This document shows positions 27,000 through 35,372 of a stretch of 64,000 nucleotides of DNA, one piece after another (the first letter of the stretch is position 1; the number at the start of each line of letters is the position of its first letter). Location of the stretch: positions 3,760,001 to 3,824,000 of the forward strand of contig NZ_CP015612.1 in NCBI RefSeq assembly GCF_002138415.1, written 5' to 3'. Under the pieces are notes generated by a model. The model was not told the origin of the DNA, made no database searches, and saw only the letters and a list, made by a program, of their open reading frames with translations. The translations under genes and the position numbers were made by a program. The stretch comes from Stenotrophomonas maltophilia (GTDB lineage: Bacteria; Pseudomonadota; Gammaproteobacteria; Xanthomonadales; Xanthomonadaceae).

Positions 27000-27743
27000 T
27001 CAGTGCACCGCACGCAGCGGCGCGGCTGCGGTGCGCGGAACGGCACGATCGAGATCGCGCGAGACCAGTTGCTGCACAGCCGCCGACAGATCGCCGAGCA
27101 GACCCCGCAGGCCGGCCAGGACACGGCTGAAGTGGTTGTAGACCAGCACGGCGGGAATCGCTGCAACCAGACCCAGCGCGGTCGCCAGCAGAGCCTCGGC
27201 GATGCCGGGCGCAACCACCGCCAGGTTGGTGGTGTTGCTGTGGGCGATGCCGATGAAACTGTTCATGATGCCCCACACCGTGCCGAACAGGCCGACGAAC
27301 GGCGCCACCGCGCCGATGCTGGCCAGCACGCCGATGCCGCGTCGCTGCACGCGCGCGGTTTCCAGTTCGATGCGGTCCAGGCGCGAGGCGACGCGTTCCT
27401 TGATGCCGTCGCGGCCATCCAGATCCTGCGACAGGCGCAGTTCGGTGCGCGCTGCGTCCAGCATGGCAAGTGCGGTGCCCTGCTGCACACTGGCGTCGGC
27501 GCTCTCGCTGGGCAGGCTCGGCGCCTGCAGCAGCAGCGCACGCGCTGCGCGCAGCTGCCGTGCCTGGCGGGCCAGTTCCCAGCCCTTGACCAGCAGCACG
27601 GTCCAGGTGGCCAGCGACGCCAGCGCGAGCGCGATCATCACTGTCTTCACCACCACGTCGGCGGCCAGATACATGCCCCAGGGCGTCAGTGCAGGGGCGG
27701 CCACGGGGGCCAGGTCAGCAGGCAGCATCGTCTCGTTTTCCAT
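27000..27743 (-). CDS. exbB: MotA/TolQ/ExbB proton channel family protein
   Basis: A 247-residue ExbB with three transmembrane helices: an N-terminal one near residue 30, and two in the C-terminal half with GVLASIGAVAPFVGLFGTVWGIM and the Ala/Gly-rich IAEALLATALGLVAAIPAVL. It forms the proton channel with ExbD. I give the start as MENETM at 27743, which overlaps the DUF454 gene by 29 bases; an internal ATG at 27728 is equally possible. Confidence 0.93.
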   Translation of the reverse strand: MENETMLPADLAPVAAPALTPWGMYLAADVVVKTVMIALALASLATWTVLLVKGWELARQARQLRAARALLLQAPSLPSESADASVQQGTALAMLDAARTELRLSQDLDGRDGIKERVASRLDRIELETARVQRRGIGVLASIGAVAPFVGLFGTVWGIMNSFIGIAHSNTTNLAVVAPGIAEALLATALGLVAAIPAVLVYNHFSRVLAGLRGLLGDLSAAVQQLVSRDLDRAVPRTAAAPLRAVH

Positions 27744-28182
27744 CAGCATCAGGGGTCGCCGCACGGCGGCGTGCCGTGCGCGGATCATTGGCGTCGTCCA
27801 CTTCCACGACCGGGTTGGGCTCCAGCCGCGGTGCGGGCCGACTGAGCACGTAGCCAGCACTGACCGCGAAGAACAGGCCCACGCCCAGCAGCAGCCGCCA
27901 GGACGGATGTGCGCCCCAGCAGAACAGCGCGAAGCCCACCGCCATGCCCGCACTGGCGAACGCCTTGCCCTTGCGCGACACCGCGCCCTGCTCACGCCAC
28001 AGCCGCAGTGACGGGCCGTAGCGCGGGTGCGCCAGCAGGCGTTGCTCGAATTTCGGCGAGCTGCGCGCGAAGCAGCCCACGGCCAGGATCAGGAAGATGG
28101 TGGTCGGCATCACCGGCAGCAACGCGCCGATCACCCCGAGCCCGACCATCAGCCAGCCCAGCGCGAACCAGAGCCAGCGCAT
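27715..28182 (-). CDS. DUF454 family membrane protein (YbaN-like)
   Basis: A 155-residue protein of the DUF454/YbaN family: MRWLWFALGWLMVGLGVIGALLPVMPTT with three transmembrane segments (about 3-25, 77-95 and 100-118) and the family motif FARSSPKFEQRLLAHPRYGP between. The charged C-terminal tail overlaps exbB. In several gammaproteobacteria DUF454 genes lie next to heme oxygenase or tonB genes, as here; the function is unknown. Confidence 0.87.
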   Translation of the reverse strand: MRWLWFALGWLMVGLGVIGALLPVMPTTIFLILAVGCFARSSPKFEQRLLAHPRYGPSLRLWREQGAVSRKGKAFASAGMAVGFALFCWGAHPSWRLLLGVGLFFAVSAGYVLSRPAPRLEPNPVVEVDDANDPRTARRRAATPDADGKRDDAAC

Positions 28183-28213
28183 CAGCGCTGCACCTGTGGG
28201 CGCGCGCCGTGCA

Positions 28214-28801
28214 TCAGGCGAATTCCACTTCGACGTGGCCGTGCACGCTGCGGAACGCAGAATCGGCCGCATCGATCACCTGCTGCTCCTGCTCGGCGCT
28301 CAGCGGCACCGCGTCCAGCGCGGCGGTGAACTCACGCCAGTGGCGCGCGGCGCCATCCGGGTGTGCGGCCAGGTGACGGGCACCAAAATCGCGGTCCAGG
28401 CCGAGCTTGGCAGCCATCTTGTACAGAATTGTGCCACCGAGATTGGAGCCTTCGGCCACATACAGCCATCCCAACGCGGCGGGCAGCGCCAGATCGGACG
28501 GCAACGGTGCGATGTCGGCACCCGGCAGGGTCTGCTCCAGGTCCTGCAGGTCGCGCGCGACCTGTGTCAGGCGGCGGCGCTCACCGAGATCGGGCAGCAG
28601 TGCGTCCAGCGCAGGGTTGGCATACAGCGCATCGATGCTGCGGTGGAAGCGGTACTGCACGCGCAGGAAACGGGCGAAGTTGCTGCGGTCGGCGAAGATG
28701 TCGCCGGCCATGATGCGCTTGTCCAGCGCGCCATGGCTGTCGCGGGTGGCGGCCTTGAGCCGCAGGCTGCGGCTGTCTTCAGGGGCGATGTGTGCGTTCA
28801 T
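28214..28801 (-). CDS. Bacterial heme oxygenase
   Basis: A 195-residue heme oxygenase. The N-terminal helix has the likely axial heme ligand His23 in RDSHGALDKRIMAG, and the distal part reads LYVAEGSNLGGTILYKMA, like PigA/BphO-type enzymes. It opens heme to biliverdin, CO and iron. It is the first gene of a probable operon with DUF454, exbB, exbD and tonB. The start at 28801 is preferred; longer frames overlap the divergent DUF2789 gene. Confidence 0.9.
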   Translation of the reverse strand: MNAHIAPEDSRSLRLKAATRDSHGALDKRIMAGDIFADRSNFARFLRVQYRFHRSIDALYANPALDALLPDLGERRRLTQVARDLQDLEQTLPGADIAPLPSDLALPAALGWLYVAEGSNLGGTILYKMAAKLGLDRDFGARHLAAHPDGAARHWREFTAALDAVPLSAEQEQQVIDAADSAFRSVHGHVEVEFA

Positions 28802-28908
28802 GGGGGATGCCAAGGGGGGTCGTCCTGCTGTAGACGTTCGCCATGGGGCTTTCCCCAAGGCCATGTACACCGATAATGGCGTATCCCTTCTTCCCGCAGG
28901 AACCGACG

Positions 28909-29166
28909 ATGATCACCACCGAACCGCGCATGACCAACCTGTTCCTGCAGCTTGGCCTGGACGCCAGCGCCGAAGGCATCGCCCGCTTCATCCGCGAACA
29001 CCAGCTGGCCACCGATGTGGAAGTGGTCGAAGCGCCGTACTGGAACGATGCCCAGCGCCAGTTCCTGTCCGAATCACTGCAGGCCGATGCGGCATGGACC
29101 ACGGTGGTGGATGAGCTGAACGAGTCGCTGCACGAAGATGCGGTGAAGGCGGCGACCGGGCTGTAA
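28909..29166 (+). CDS. DUF2789 family protein
   Basis: An 85-residue acidic cytosolic protein. The body reads MTNLFLQLGLDASAEGIARF and then YWNDAQRQFLSESLQADAAW, typical of DUF2789. No function is known. It is divergent from the heme oxygenase operon and sits between it and the TonB receptor. Confidence 0.85.
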   Translation: MITTEPRMTNLFLQLGLDASAEGIARFIREHQLATDVEVVEAPYWNDAQRQFLSESLQADAAWTTVVDELNESLHEDAVKAATGL

Positions 29167-29181
29167 CTGCCTGGAGGAAGG

Positions 29182-29258
29182 CGCCGGGCATGGCCCGGCG
29201 CTACCGTTGTCTCCCGCTGGGGTCAGAGCCCTTTCCCCAAGGAAAGGGATCCGACCCC
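29182..29258. repeat. REP and GGGGTC..GACCCC palindrome
   Basis: A GCCGGGCATGGCCCGGC palindrome ending in CTACC (29182-29206) and the third GGGGTCAGAG..ATCCGACCCC copy (29219-29258), in the convergent gap before the receptor stop. Confidence 0.75.
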
Positions 29259-29263
29259 GACGA

Positions 29264-32182
29264 TCAGTACTTCCAGGTCAGCGCCAGCCGCGCGGTACGG
29301 CCCGGGGCCGGCATCACGCCCAGGGCAAGCGGGTCCAGGTAATAGCGGTCGGTCAGGTTGTCCACGCCGGCTTCCACCGACAGCTGGTCGTTGAAGCTCC
29401 AGCTGGCGAACAGATCCACCAGGGTGGTCGGCCGGTACAGCTGCTGGATCGCCGACAGACCCACGTTCCAGTCCTTGTCCAGCTTGCTGATCGGGCCGGC
29501 GTTGTGGACCACGCGGGTACCGAAGGTCAGGCGCTCGTCGAACAGGCGCGAGCCCAGGGTCAGGTTGACCATGTAGCGCGGCGGGTTCTGGGTATTGGTG
29601 TACGAGCCCTCGAAGCCGCCATCCACACAGTTCGGCGTGTTGGCCAGTTCATCGTTCCTGCGCTGTGCACCATAGGCACGACGCTCGGCGGCGATGTCCG
29701 GCGCGCAGGTCTTGGCCTTGAAGTAATAGTGCGCGGACAGATCAGCAAATACCTTGCCGCTGTCATAGCTGGACTGGAACTCCATGCCCGAGACCTTGAA
29801 CTGGTCGACGTTGCGGATCAGGCCGGCCGACAGCGTGCGGTAGTCACGGGTGATCAGGTCGTCGATGCGGGTATCGAAGTACGCCAGCTTCAGCGCCAGG
29901 CGGTCGCCGGCGGTGAACAGGTCATAGCGGATGGTACTGGCACCGATCTCCCAGCTGCGCGCACGCTCCGGCTTCAGCTCACCCACCGGCTTGGCGGCGG
30001 TGAACAGGCCCAGCGTGGTCTCGAACAGGCTCGGCAGCTTGGTGCCTTCGGCATACTTCACGTAGACCATGGTGTCTTCGCTGAAGCGGTAGGCCACGCT
30101 GGCGGTCGGCGAGAACGCGGTGTCACGACGTCGGATCGGCTGCGACCAGGTCCAGCTGACCGGCACTTCCAGGTCCTGCGCCTTGCCGGCGTCGTAGAAG
30201 TTCCAGCCACCGATGTCGCCCACCGTGCCCTTCTTGTACGGTGAGGCCAGCAGCGATTCCTGGGTGAAGTTGCCGTTGGCATCCGGATACCAGTTCAGCA
30301 GCGCGATGCGCTTGGCCCGCCACGACGGCAGCGCCGGGTTGCCATTGAGCAGCTCGGTGTAGCGGTACTGGCCCTGCACCTCATAGGCATCGGGCGTGGC
30401 CAGGCGGTTGCGATCGTGCACATCCACGCGGTTCCAGCGGCCGCCGGCCAGCAGTTCCCAATGCTCATCGGGCTGCCACTTCAGCGAGGCCACGGCACTG
30501 TATTCCTTGCGCTCGGCGTTGCGCAGGAAGCGGTTGTTGATCAGATCGTCGTGCATGACCGGCCCCGAGCTGCCCGGCGCGATGTCTTCGTCGCTGTAGG
30601 ACAGACCGTAGTCGAGGGTGAACGCGCCGGCGCGGGTATCGAACTTCGAGGTGTTGCTGGCGTCCAGGCCGAAGCGCTTTTGTCGGAGCGGGTTGCGGTA
30701 GGCATCCTTGTAGCCGGGGTCGCCACTGAAGCTGGGTGCGTCGTACCACTCGGTACGACGATCGAAGTACCAGGGGGTGATGCCGGTCAGGCTGTTGTAC
30801 ATCACGCTGTCGGTGTCGGTGTACGTGGCATTGACGCGCAGGTCGACCAGCTCGCTGTCCGGGTTGAAGCGATAGCGCAGGGTGTAGCTGTCCATGTCGA
30901 CGTGGCCCGGGTCCCATTGCGGAATGCGGTCACGATCCACACGGATGATCTGCGAGGCCATGATCTCGCCGGCGGTGCCTTCGTAGCGGCGATAGCCTGC
31001 TTCCAGCGTCTGTGCATCGTCGATGCGCCAGGTGCCCTTGAGCAGCGCCGACTTCGAGCGCGCCGAGGTATTGAACACCTCGGTACGCGGCGGGTTCAGC
31101 GGCGCCAGCGTGCGCCGGGTCTGCGGGAAGTCATCGTAGCCATGCCTGCCGGAGAAGTAGTTGCCGTTGTCGCGGTAGGCATAGGCGGCAACCAGATCGA
31201 AGCGATCCCAGTGTCCCGCAGCGGCCACGTTGAAGAACTGGCTGCCGGTGGCGCTGCGGTCGGAACGCGGCGCGGCGCTGTAGGACGGCAGGTTGTTGGC
31301 GCTGGCGTTGGCCAGGCCGCCACGCACGCGTACGCCGAAGTCACGGCCTTCGCGCAGCACGTCGCCGATCTTCAGCGTCTCCATTTCGACCACGCCGCCG
31401 ATGCCACCGGAGGCGTTGGCCTGCAGGCTCGGGCCCTTGGTGATGGTCAGGCTGGAGATCAGGTCCGGGTCGAGGTAGGTGCGCTGCGACTGGCCGGCAT
31501 AACCACGGTAGGTATCCATGCTGGACTGGCCACCGTCGACGATCACCGGCACGCGGCCCTGGCCCTGGATGCCACGGATGTTGACGTCAAAGCCGTTGCC
31601 CACGCGCGGATCACCGGCGGTGACGCCAGCCACGCCCTTGACGATGTCGCCGTTGGACGTACCGCGGAATCGCTCCAGGTGCGTGCGGTTGAGCGTGGTG
31701 GTGGAGCCGACGCTGCGATAGCCGTCGAGCAGGCGCGCCTCGTCGCTGGTTGCGCCGCTGTCGATACGGTCGCCGGCCACGCTCAGCGTATCGGTGACGA
31801 TCACACCGCTGTCGGCCTGCGCCGACGCTGCCGCTTCCAGGGTCACCGCATCGGCACTGACCCGGCGCACCGCCAGGCCACTGCCCTGCAGCAGGTGCTG
31901 CAAAGCTTCGCTGGCCGACAGGCTGCCGCTGACCGCACGCGAGGTCACACCCCGGGCCAGGGTGGCCGGGTACACGACCTGCACGCCGGACTGGCGCATG
32001 TAGCTGCGCAGCGCCTCGTCCAGCGGCTGCGCGGGGATATCGAAGCGCTGCACGGCAGCGTGGTCACCGCTGGCATCCTGCGCGAGTACGGATGGCGCGG
32101 CGCTGGCCAGGCCGGCCGCCAGCAGGGCGATGCACAGGCGGGACGGGCGCGGCATGCGGCCCGGACGATGGAAATCGAACAT
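29264..32182 (-). CDS. TonB-dependent outer-membrane receptor with STN domain (HasR/heme type)
   Basis: A 972-residue receptor. After the signal peptide come an STN signalling domain (QRFDIPAQPLDEALRSYMRQ, residues 44-63), a plug domain (NIRGIQGQGRVPVIVDG), and a 22-strand barrel ending in the aromatic ALTWKY. The STN domain implies a FecI/FecR surface-signalling circuit, and fecR-fecI lie directly upstream. Opposite the heme oxygenase/TonB operon, heme is the likely ligand, though the sequence alone does not exclude another iron carrier. Confidence 0.9.
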   Translation of the reverse strand: MFDFHRPGRMPRPSRLCIALLAAGLASAAPSVLAQDASGDHAAVQRFDIPAQPLDEALRSYMRQSGVQVVYPATLARGVTSRAVSGSLSASEALQHLLQGSGLAVRRVSADAVTLEAAASAQADSGVIVTDTLSVAGDRIDSGATSDEARLLDGYRSVGSTTTLNRTHLERFRGTSNGDIVKGVAGVTAGDPRVGNGFDVNIRGIQGQGRVPVIVDGGQSSMDTYRGYAGQSQRTYLDPDLISSLTITKGPSLQANASGGIGGVVEMETLKIGDVLREGRDFGVRVRGGLANASANNLPSYSAAPRSDRSATGSQFFNVAAAGHWDRFDLVAAYAYRDNGNYFSGRHGYDDFPQTRRTLAPLNPPRTEVFNTSARSKSALLKGTWRIDDAQTLEAGYRRYEGTAGEIMASQIIRVDRDRIPQWDPGHVDMDSYTLRYRFNPDSELVDLRVNATYTDTDSVMYNSLTGITPWYFDRRTEWYDAPSFSGDPGYKDAYRNPLRQKRFGLDASNTSKFDTRAGAFTLDYGLSYSDEDIAPGSSGPVMHDDLINNRFLRNAERKEYSAVASLKWQPDEHWELLAGGRWNRVDVHDRNRLATPDAYEVQGQYRYTELLNGNPALPSWRAKRIALLNWYPDANGNFTQESLLASPYKKGTVGDIGGWNFYDAGKAQDLEVPVSWTWSQPIRRRDTAFSPTASVAYRFSEDTMVYVKYAEGTKLPSLFETTLGLFTAAKPVGELKPERARSWEIGASTIRYDLFTAGDRLALKLAYFDTRIDDLITRDYRTLSAGLIRNVDQFKVSGMEFQSSYDSGKVFADLSAHYYFKAKTCAPDIAAERRAYGAQRRNDELANTPNCVDGGFEGSYTNTQNPPRYMVNLTLGSRLFDERLTFGTRVVHNAGPISKLDKDWNVGLSAIQQLYRPTTLVDLFASWSFNDQLSVEAGVDNLTDRYYLDPLALGVMPAPGRTARLALTWKY

Positions 32183-32416
32183 GGGGGAACCTGTCAGGTA
32201 ATCAGTGCCGCGGGCGCGGCGTCATCCGCAACACGGGCGGACACGGCGACGTACTGGCGGCGGCGGGTACGTTCGCCGAGTAAGACGGATGAAAGCGCGG
32301 CAACCCCAAGAGCGATTTGTGGCCGCGGCGGGTGCCGACCGTTGGTCGGCTGCTTGCAGTGGTGGGTGCCGACCGTTGGGTCGGCACAGGGACGGTCATC
32401 CACGCATGGCGTGGAT
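32183..32416. other. Spacer between fecR and receptor with repeats
   Basis: This 234-bp spacer contains two copies of a GTGCCGACCGTTGGTCGGC-type hairpin (about 32333-32392) and an inverted GTAG REP (32399-32422) that overlaps the fecR end. The receptor promoter, presumably read by the FecI-like sigma factor, should lie in its receptor-proximal part. Confidence 0.55.
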
Positions 32417-33373
32417 CTACTGCACGATGGCGACGCCGAATGGAAGACGAGTAACCCGAAGACCTGCTGTTGCCGCCAACGCATCCAGCGCCTGCTCCGG
32501 GCGATCGATGCGCAATGCGGCGCTCACTGCGGGCAGTCGCGACAGGTCACCGCGCACGAAGGTCGGGCCGGCACGATAGCGCCCCACCCATTGCACGGCG
32601 TCGGCGACGCTGGCCTGCTCCAGCAGCAGCTCGCCCTGGCGCCAGGCACCGACATTGTCGGCCGCCACATCCTGCAGACGCGTCACGCCACTGCGCTCGC
32701 CATAGACCGCGCGCTGTCCCACCTGCAGGTAGGTCCAGCCACCGTCGGCCGGGCTGGCCACGCGCACCCTGCCCTGTCCGACCTGGGTTTCCACCTGATT
32801 GTTGTCGCGTGCGACGGTGAACGCGGTCGAGATGTCCTCGACCACGCCGTTGCCCGCACGCACGCTGAAACGTCGCTGCGCATCCGGGCTGACCTCGAAC
32901 CAGGCCCGCCCGCGCAGCAGCTCGATCTCGCGTGCATGTGCATCGAACCGCACGGCAATCGCGCTGTCCGCATCCAGCACGGCGCGGCTGCCATCGGGTA
33001 GTTGCACGTTCTGCACGACATGCGTACTGCGATGGTCGGCCTGCAGCCGCAACCAGGCCTCCGGCCATGCCACCAGCATCGCCAGCGCAGCTGCAGCGGC
33101 CATTGCCCAGCGCATTCGATGCGGGCGCCGGCGTTCGACGGGCGTGGCCTGCGGGCGCGGCCCGACACTGCGCCACAGCGCGCGCTCGTGTTCGAAAGCG
33201 CGTCGGTGCCCCGGTTGTGCCAGCCAGCGCTCGAACTCGTGCATGCGCCCCTCGCCGATGTCACCCGAAGCCAGCCACGCGATCCAGCCCCGGGCCTGTT
33301 CGGCCAGGGCATCGTCATTGGCGGCGGGCAGCGTGTTCGGCGGGCTCATCGGCTGGCGGACAGGCGCATTCAA
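32417..33373 (-). CDS. FecR-type anti-sigma/signal transducer
   Basis: A 318-residue FecR. The cytosolic N-terminal DUF4880-like part (ARGWIAWLASGDIGEGRMHEFERWL) is followed by one transmembrane helix (about residues 87-104). The periplasmic FecR domain (VQLPDGSRAVLDADSAIAVRF, RGRAWFEVS) comes next, with a C-terminal secretin/STN-interacting end. It relays receptor occupancy to the sigma factor encoded 80 bases upstream. Confidence 0.9.
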   Translation of the reverse strand: MNAPVRQPMSPPNTLPAANDDALAEQARGWIAWLASGDIGEGRMHEFERWLAQPGHRRAFEHERALWRSVGPRPQATPVERRRPHRMRWAMAAAAALAMLVAWPEAWLRLQADHRSTHVVQNVQLPDGSRAVLDADSAIAVRFDAHAREIELLRGRAWFEVSPDAQRRFSVRAGNGVVEDISTAFTVARDNNQVETQVGQGRVRVASPADGGWTYLQVGQRAVYGERSGVTRLQDVAADNVGAWRQGELLLEQASVADAVQWVGRYRAGPTFVRGDLSRLPAVSAALRIDRPEQALDALAATAGLRVTRLPFGVAIVQ

Positions 33374-33453
33374 GCGCGGACGGAGGAACTAGACCGCATC
33401 CACGGTCCAGTGATCAAGACGTTTCATCGAGAGCCAGCCCCAAGCCGGGGCGA

Positions 33454-33954
33454 TCATCGGCCGCTGCGCGCCCAGGCCAGGCGTTGCAGTGCGGTGCGCA
33501 CATGGTTCTCGACAGTGGTCACCGACACCCCGAGGCGGCGGGCGATCTCGGCCTGGGTCAGGCCCTGCAGGCGGTTGAGCCGGAAGATGGTGCGGGTCGG
33601 CTCCGGCAGGTGTCCTGCCGCGTCGAGCACCCGCTGCAGCTCGTCCTGTGCCATCACCTGCTCCTCGGTCGAGATCACCTCGTCCGGCCCCCACAGGTAG
33701 TGGTCGGCCAGCAGGCGGCTGCGACGGGTCGATTCGCGGCCGTGGTCGGTGGCCAGGTTCGCGGCCAGCCGGTACAGATAGGCCCGCGGGTTGTCGATGG
33801 CCTGGCTGTCGTCGACTCCGCGGGCCTTGAACCACACCGCCTGGATCACGTCCTCGGCGCCGTTGTCGCCGCCGAGGATGCGCTGCACCCGGCGCAGCAG
33901 CGCGGGCCGCTCGCGGATCAGCAGTTCGGTAAGGGAGGCGACATTGGAGGACAT
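33454..33954 (-). CDS. FecI-like ECF sigma factor
   Basis: A 166-residue ECF sigma factor. Region 2 includes AEDVIQAVWFKAR and NPRAYLYRLAANLATDHGR, and region 4 has the helix-turn-helix LTQAEIARRLGVSVTTVENHVRTAL. In the Fec paradigm it transcribes the adjacent receptor when FecR signals. Iron control through Fur is likely by analogy; the AT-richer stretch at 34000-34026 is a weak Fur-box candidate only. Confidence 0.92.
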   Translation of the reverse strand: MSSNVASLTELLIRERPALLRRVQRILGGDNGAEDVIQAVWFKARGVDDSQAIDNPRAYLYRLAANLATDHGRESTRRSRLLADHYLWGPDEVISTEEQVMAQDELQRVLDAAGHLPEPTRTIFRLNRLQGLTQAEIARRLGVSVTTVENHVRTALQRLAWARSGR

Positions 33955-34026
33955 GCGCGGAACCGGGACGACAGGCAGAAGGCGCCGCGCATGCTACTCC
34001 GTAAATACGAATCAGTCACGTTCTCA

Positions 34027-34500
34027 TCAGTGGATGCACTCGGTCAGTCCGTCGTAGACGCTCTGCGACGTCCCCGGTAGCGGGTCGTGCAGCGGATTGC
34101 GAGCCGCCAGCGCGGCATGGAAGTCCTCCACCGCCGTGCCCGGCATGAGCGGCAGCCGGCACAGCCAGGTCGGCTGCCGGGCCACGATCGCACCGTCATT
34201 CCGCGATACGGCCAGGTCACTGGCGGCAAATGCCCAGAGGCACTCGTACACGGTGCCGCGCACCGCATCCACCGAGCAGCGCAGGCGCAGCGCCTGGATG
34301 TCGCTGTATTCGCCCTCGCAGAAGGTGTCGCCACAGATGGCATCGAAGCCATGCTGCAAACGGCCTTCCAGGGCAAAGAAGCGGTCCCAGTTGGCCTCCT
34401 GGTGCGGGTAGTCGATCAGGTCGACATAGGGAAACGCCTGTACCGGCGACACCATCAGCAGCGCGCAGGTCAGGCCGATCGACAGGGCAGATACTTTCAT
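34027..34500 (-). CDS. Hypothetical secreted protein
   Basis: A 157-residue protein with a Sec signal (MKVSALSIGLTCALLMVSPVQA). The mature part contains several cysteines (AICGDTFCEGEYSD, RLRCSVDA, YECLWAF, TWLCRLPL, LTECIH), suggesting disulfides in the periplasm. AGGAGCTCCCGC before the ATG at 34500 is a good ribosome site. I do not recognise the family. Confidence 0.78.
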   Translation of the reverse strand: MKVSALSIGLTCALLMVSPVQAFPYVDLIDYPHQEANWDRFFALEGRLQHGFDAICGDTFCEGEYSDIQALRLRCSVDAVRGTVYECLWAFAASDLAVSRNDGAIVARQPTWLCRLPLMPGTAVEDFHAALAARNPLHDPLPGTSQSVYDGLTECIH

Positions 34501-34683
34501 GCGGGAGCTCCTTGGGATTAGGGTTCCAGCCTGCACCCGGCGCCCCGACGTCCCCATCGGGCAACCCCACCAGCACGTGTGGGCGGCCGCCGTGCCGTAC
34601 TGTCGGCCCCCTTCCCTGCACAGCGCCCGGCAAAGGCATAAAATGGGGGGCTATCCGTCTATATCCCCACCTGGAGCACGACC

Positions 34684-35220
34684 ATGGGTCTGGAACTCGT
34701 CTCGCCCGGCAAGAACCCGCCGGAAGAAATCAACGTCATCATCGAGATCCCGAAGGACTCGGAGCCGGTGAAGTACGAAGTGGACAAGGAAACCGGCGCG
34801 ATCTTCGTCGACCGCATCCTGTCCACCCCGATGCGCTACCCGTGCAACTACGGCTACGTGCCGAGCACCCTGTGTGGCGATGGCGACCCGGCCGACGTGC
34901 TGGTGGTGCTGCCGCTGCCGCTGGTGCCGGGCTCGGTCGTGCGCTGCCGCCCGGTCGGCGTGCTGAAGATGAGCGATGAGGCAGGCAGCGACGAGAAGAT
35001 CCTGGCCGTGCCGGTCTCGAAGATCTTCAGTGGCTACGCCCACGTCGAAGACATCGCCCAGGTGTCCAGCCACTGGCTGGAGCGCATCGGCCACTTCTTC
35101 GAGCACTACAAGGACCTGGAGAAGGGCAAGTGGGTCAAGCTGGACGGTTGGGGCGGCGCCGCTGAGGCCAAGCAGATCCTGATCGAGGCGCACCAGCGCC
35201 ATCTCGACAGCAAGGCCTGA
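34684..35220 (+). CDS. ppa: Soluble inorganic pyrophosphatase
   Basis: A 178-residue family I pyrophosphatase hydrolysing PPi to phosphate. Active-site motifs are KYEVDKETGAIFVDRIL, MRYPCNYGYVP and GDGDPADVLVVLPLPL, with the three Mg-binding acidic residues in the last, and KDLEKGKWVK near the C-terminus. The length is standard (175-178). It coexists here with the membrane PPase and a PPi-dependent phosphofructokinase. CTGGAGCACGACC precedes the ATG. Confidence 0.97.
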   Translation: MGLELVSPGKNPPEEINVIIEIPKDSEPVKYEVDKETGAIFVDRILSTPMRYPCNYGYVPSTLCGDGDPADVLVVLPLPLVPGSVVRCRPVGVLKMSDEAGSDEKILAVPVSKIFSGYAHVEDIAQVSSHWLERIGHFFEHYKDLEKGKWVKLDGWGGAAEAKQILIEAHQRHLDSKA

Positions 35221-35230
35221 GCCTGAACCG

Positions 35231-35261
35231 GATCGCTCCGGCGGCACCCCGCCGGAGCGAT
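35231..35261 (+). terminator. Strong hairpin after ppa
   Basis: ATCGCTCCGGCGG pairs perfectly with CCGCCGGAGCGAT around CACC, 11 bases after the ppa stop. It lacks a clear T run, so it may be a transcript-stabilising or weak terminator hairpin. Confidence 0.5.
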
Positions 35262-35372
35262 GCGGGTCACGTTTCATGACGACGGCACATCACTCTTGCC
35301 GCCGTATTAGGTAAATTGCGTCACTTCACACGTCGTCGACATCCATCGTCGAGACAGCCAGGGGAATGTGTC

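Noticed and set aside
30416-33001. 861-codon plus-strand frame across the receptor and fecR genes
   Set aside because: It spans two real genes and an intergenic spacer with repeats and shows no recognisable domain; a shadow frame.
34000-34026. Fur box upstream of the fecI-like gene
   Set aside because: The stretch is AT-richer and partly palindromic but matches the Fur consensus poorly; not called as a site.
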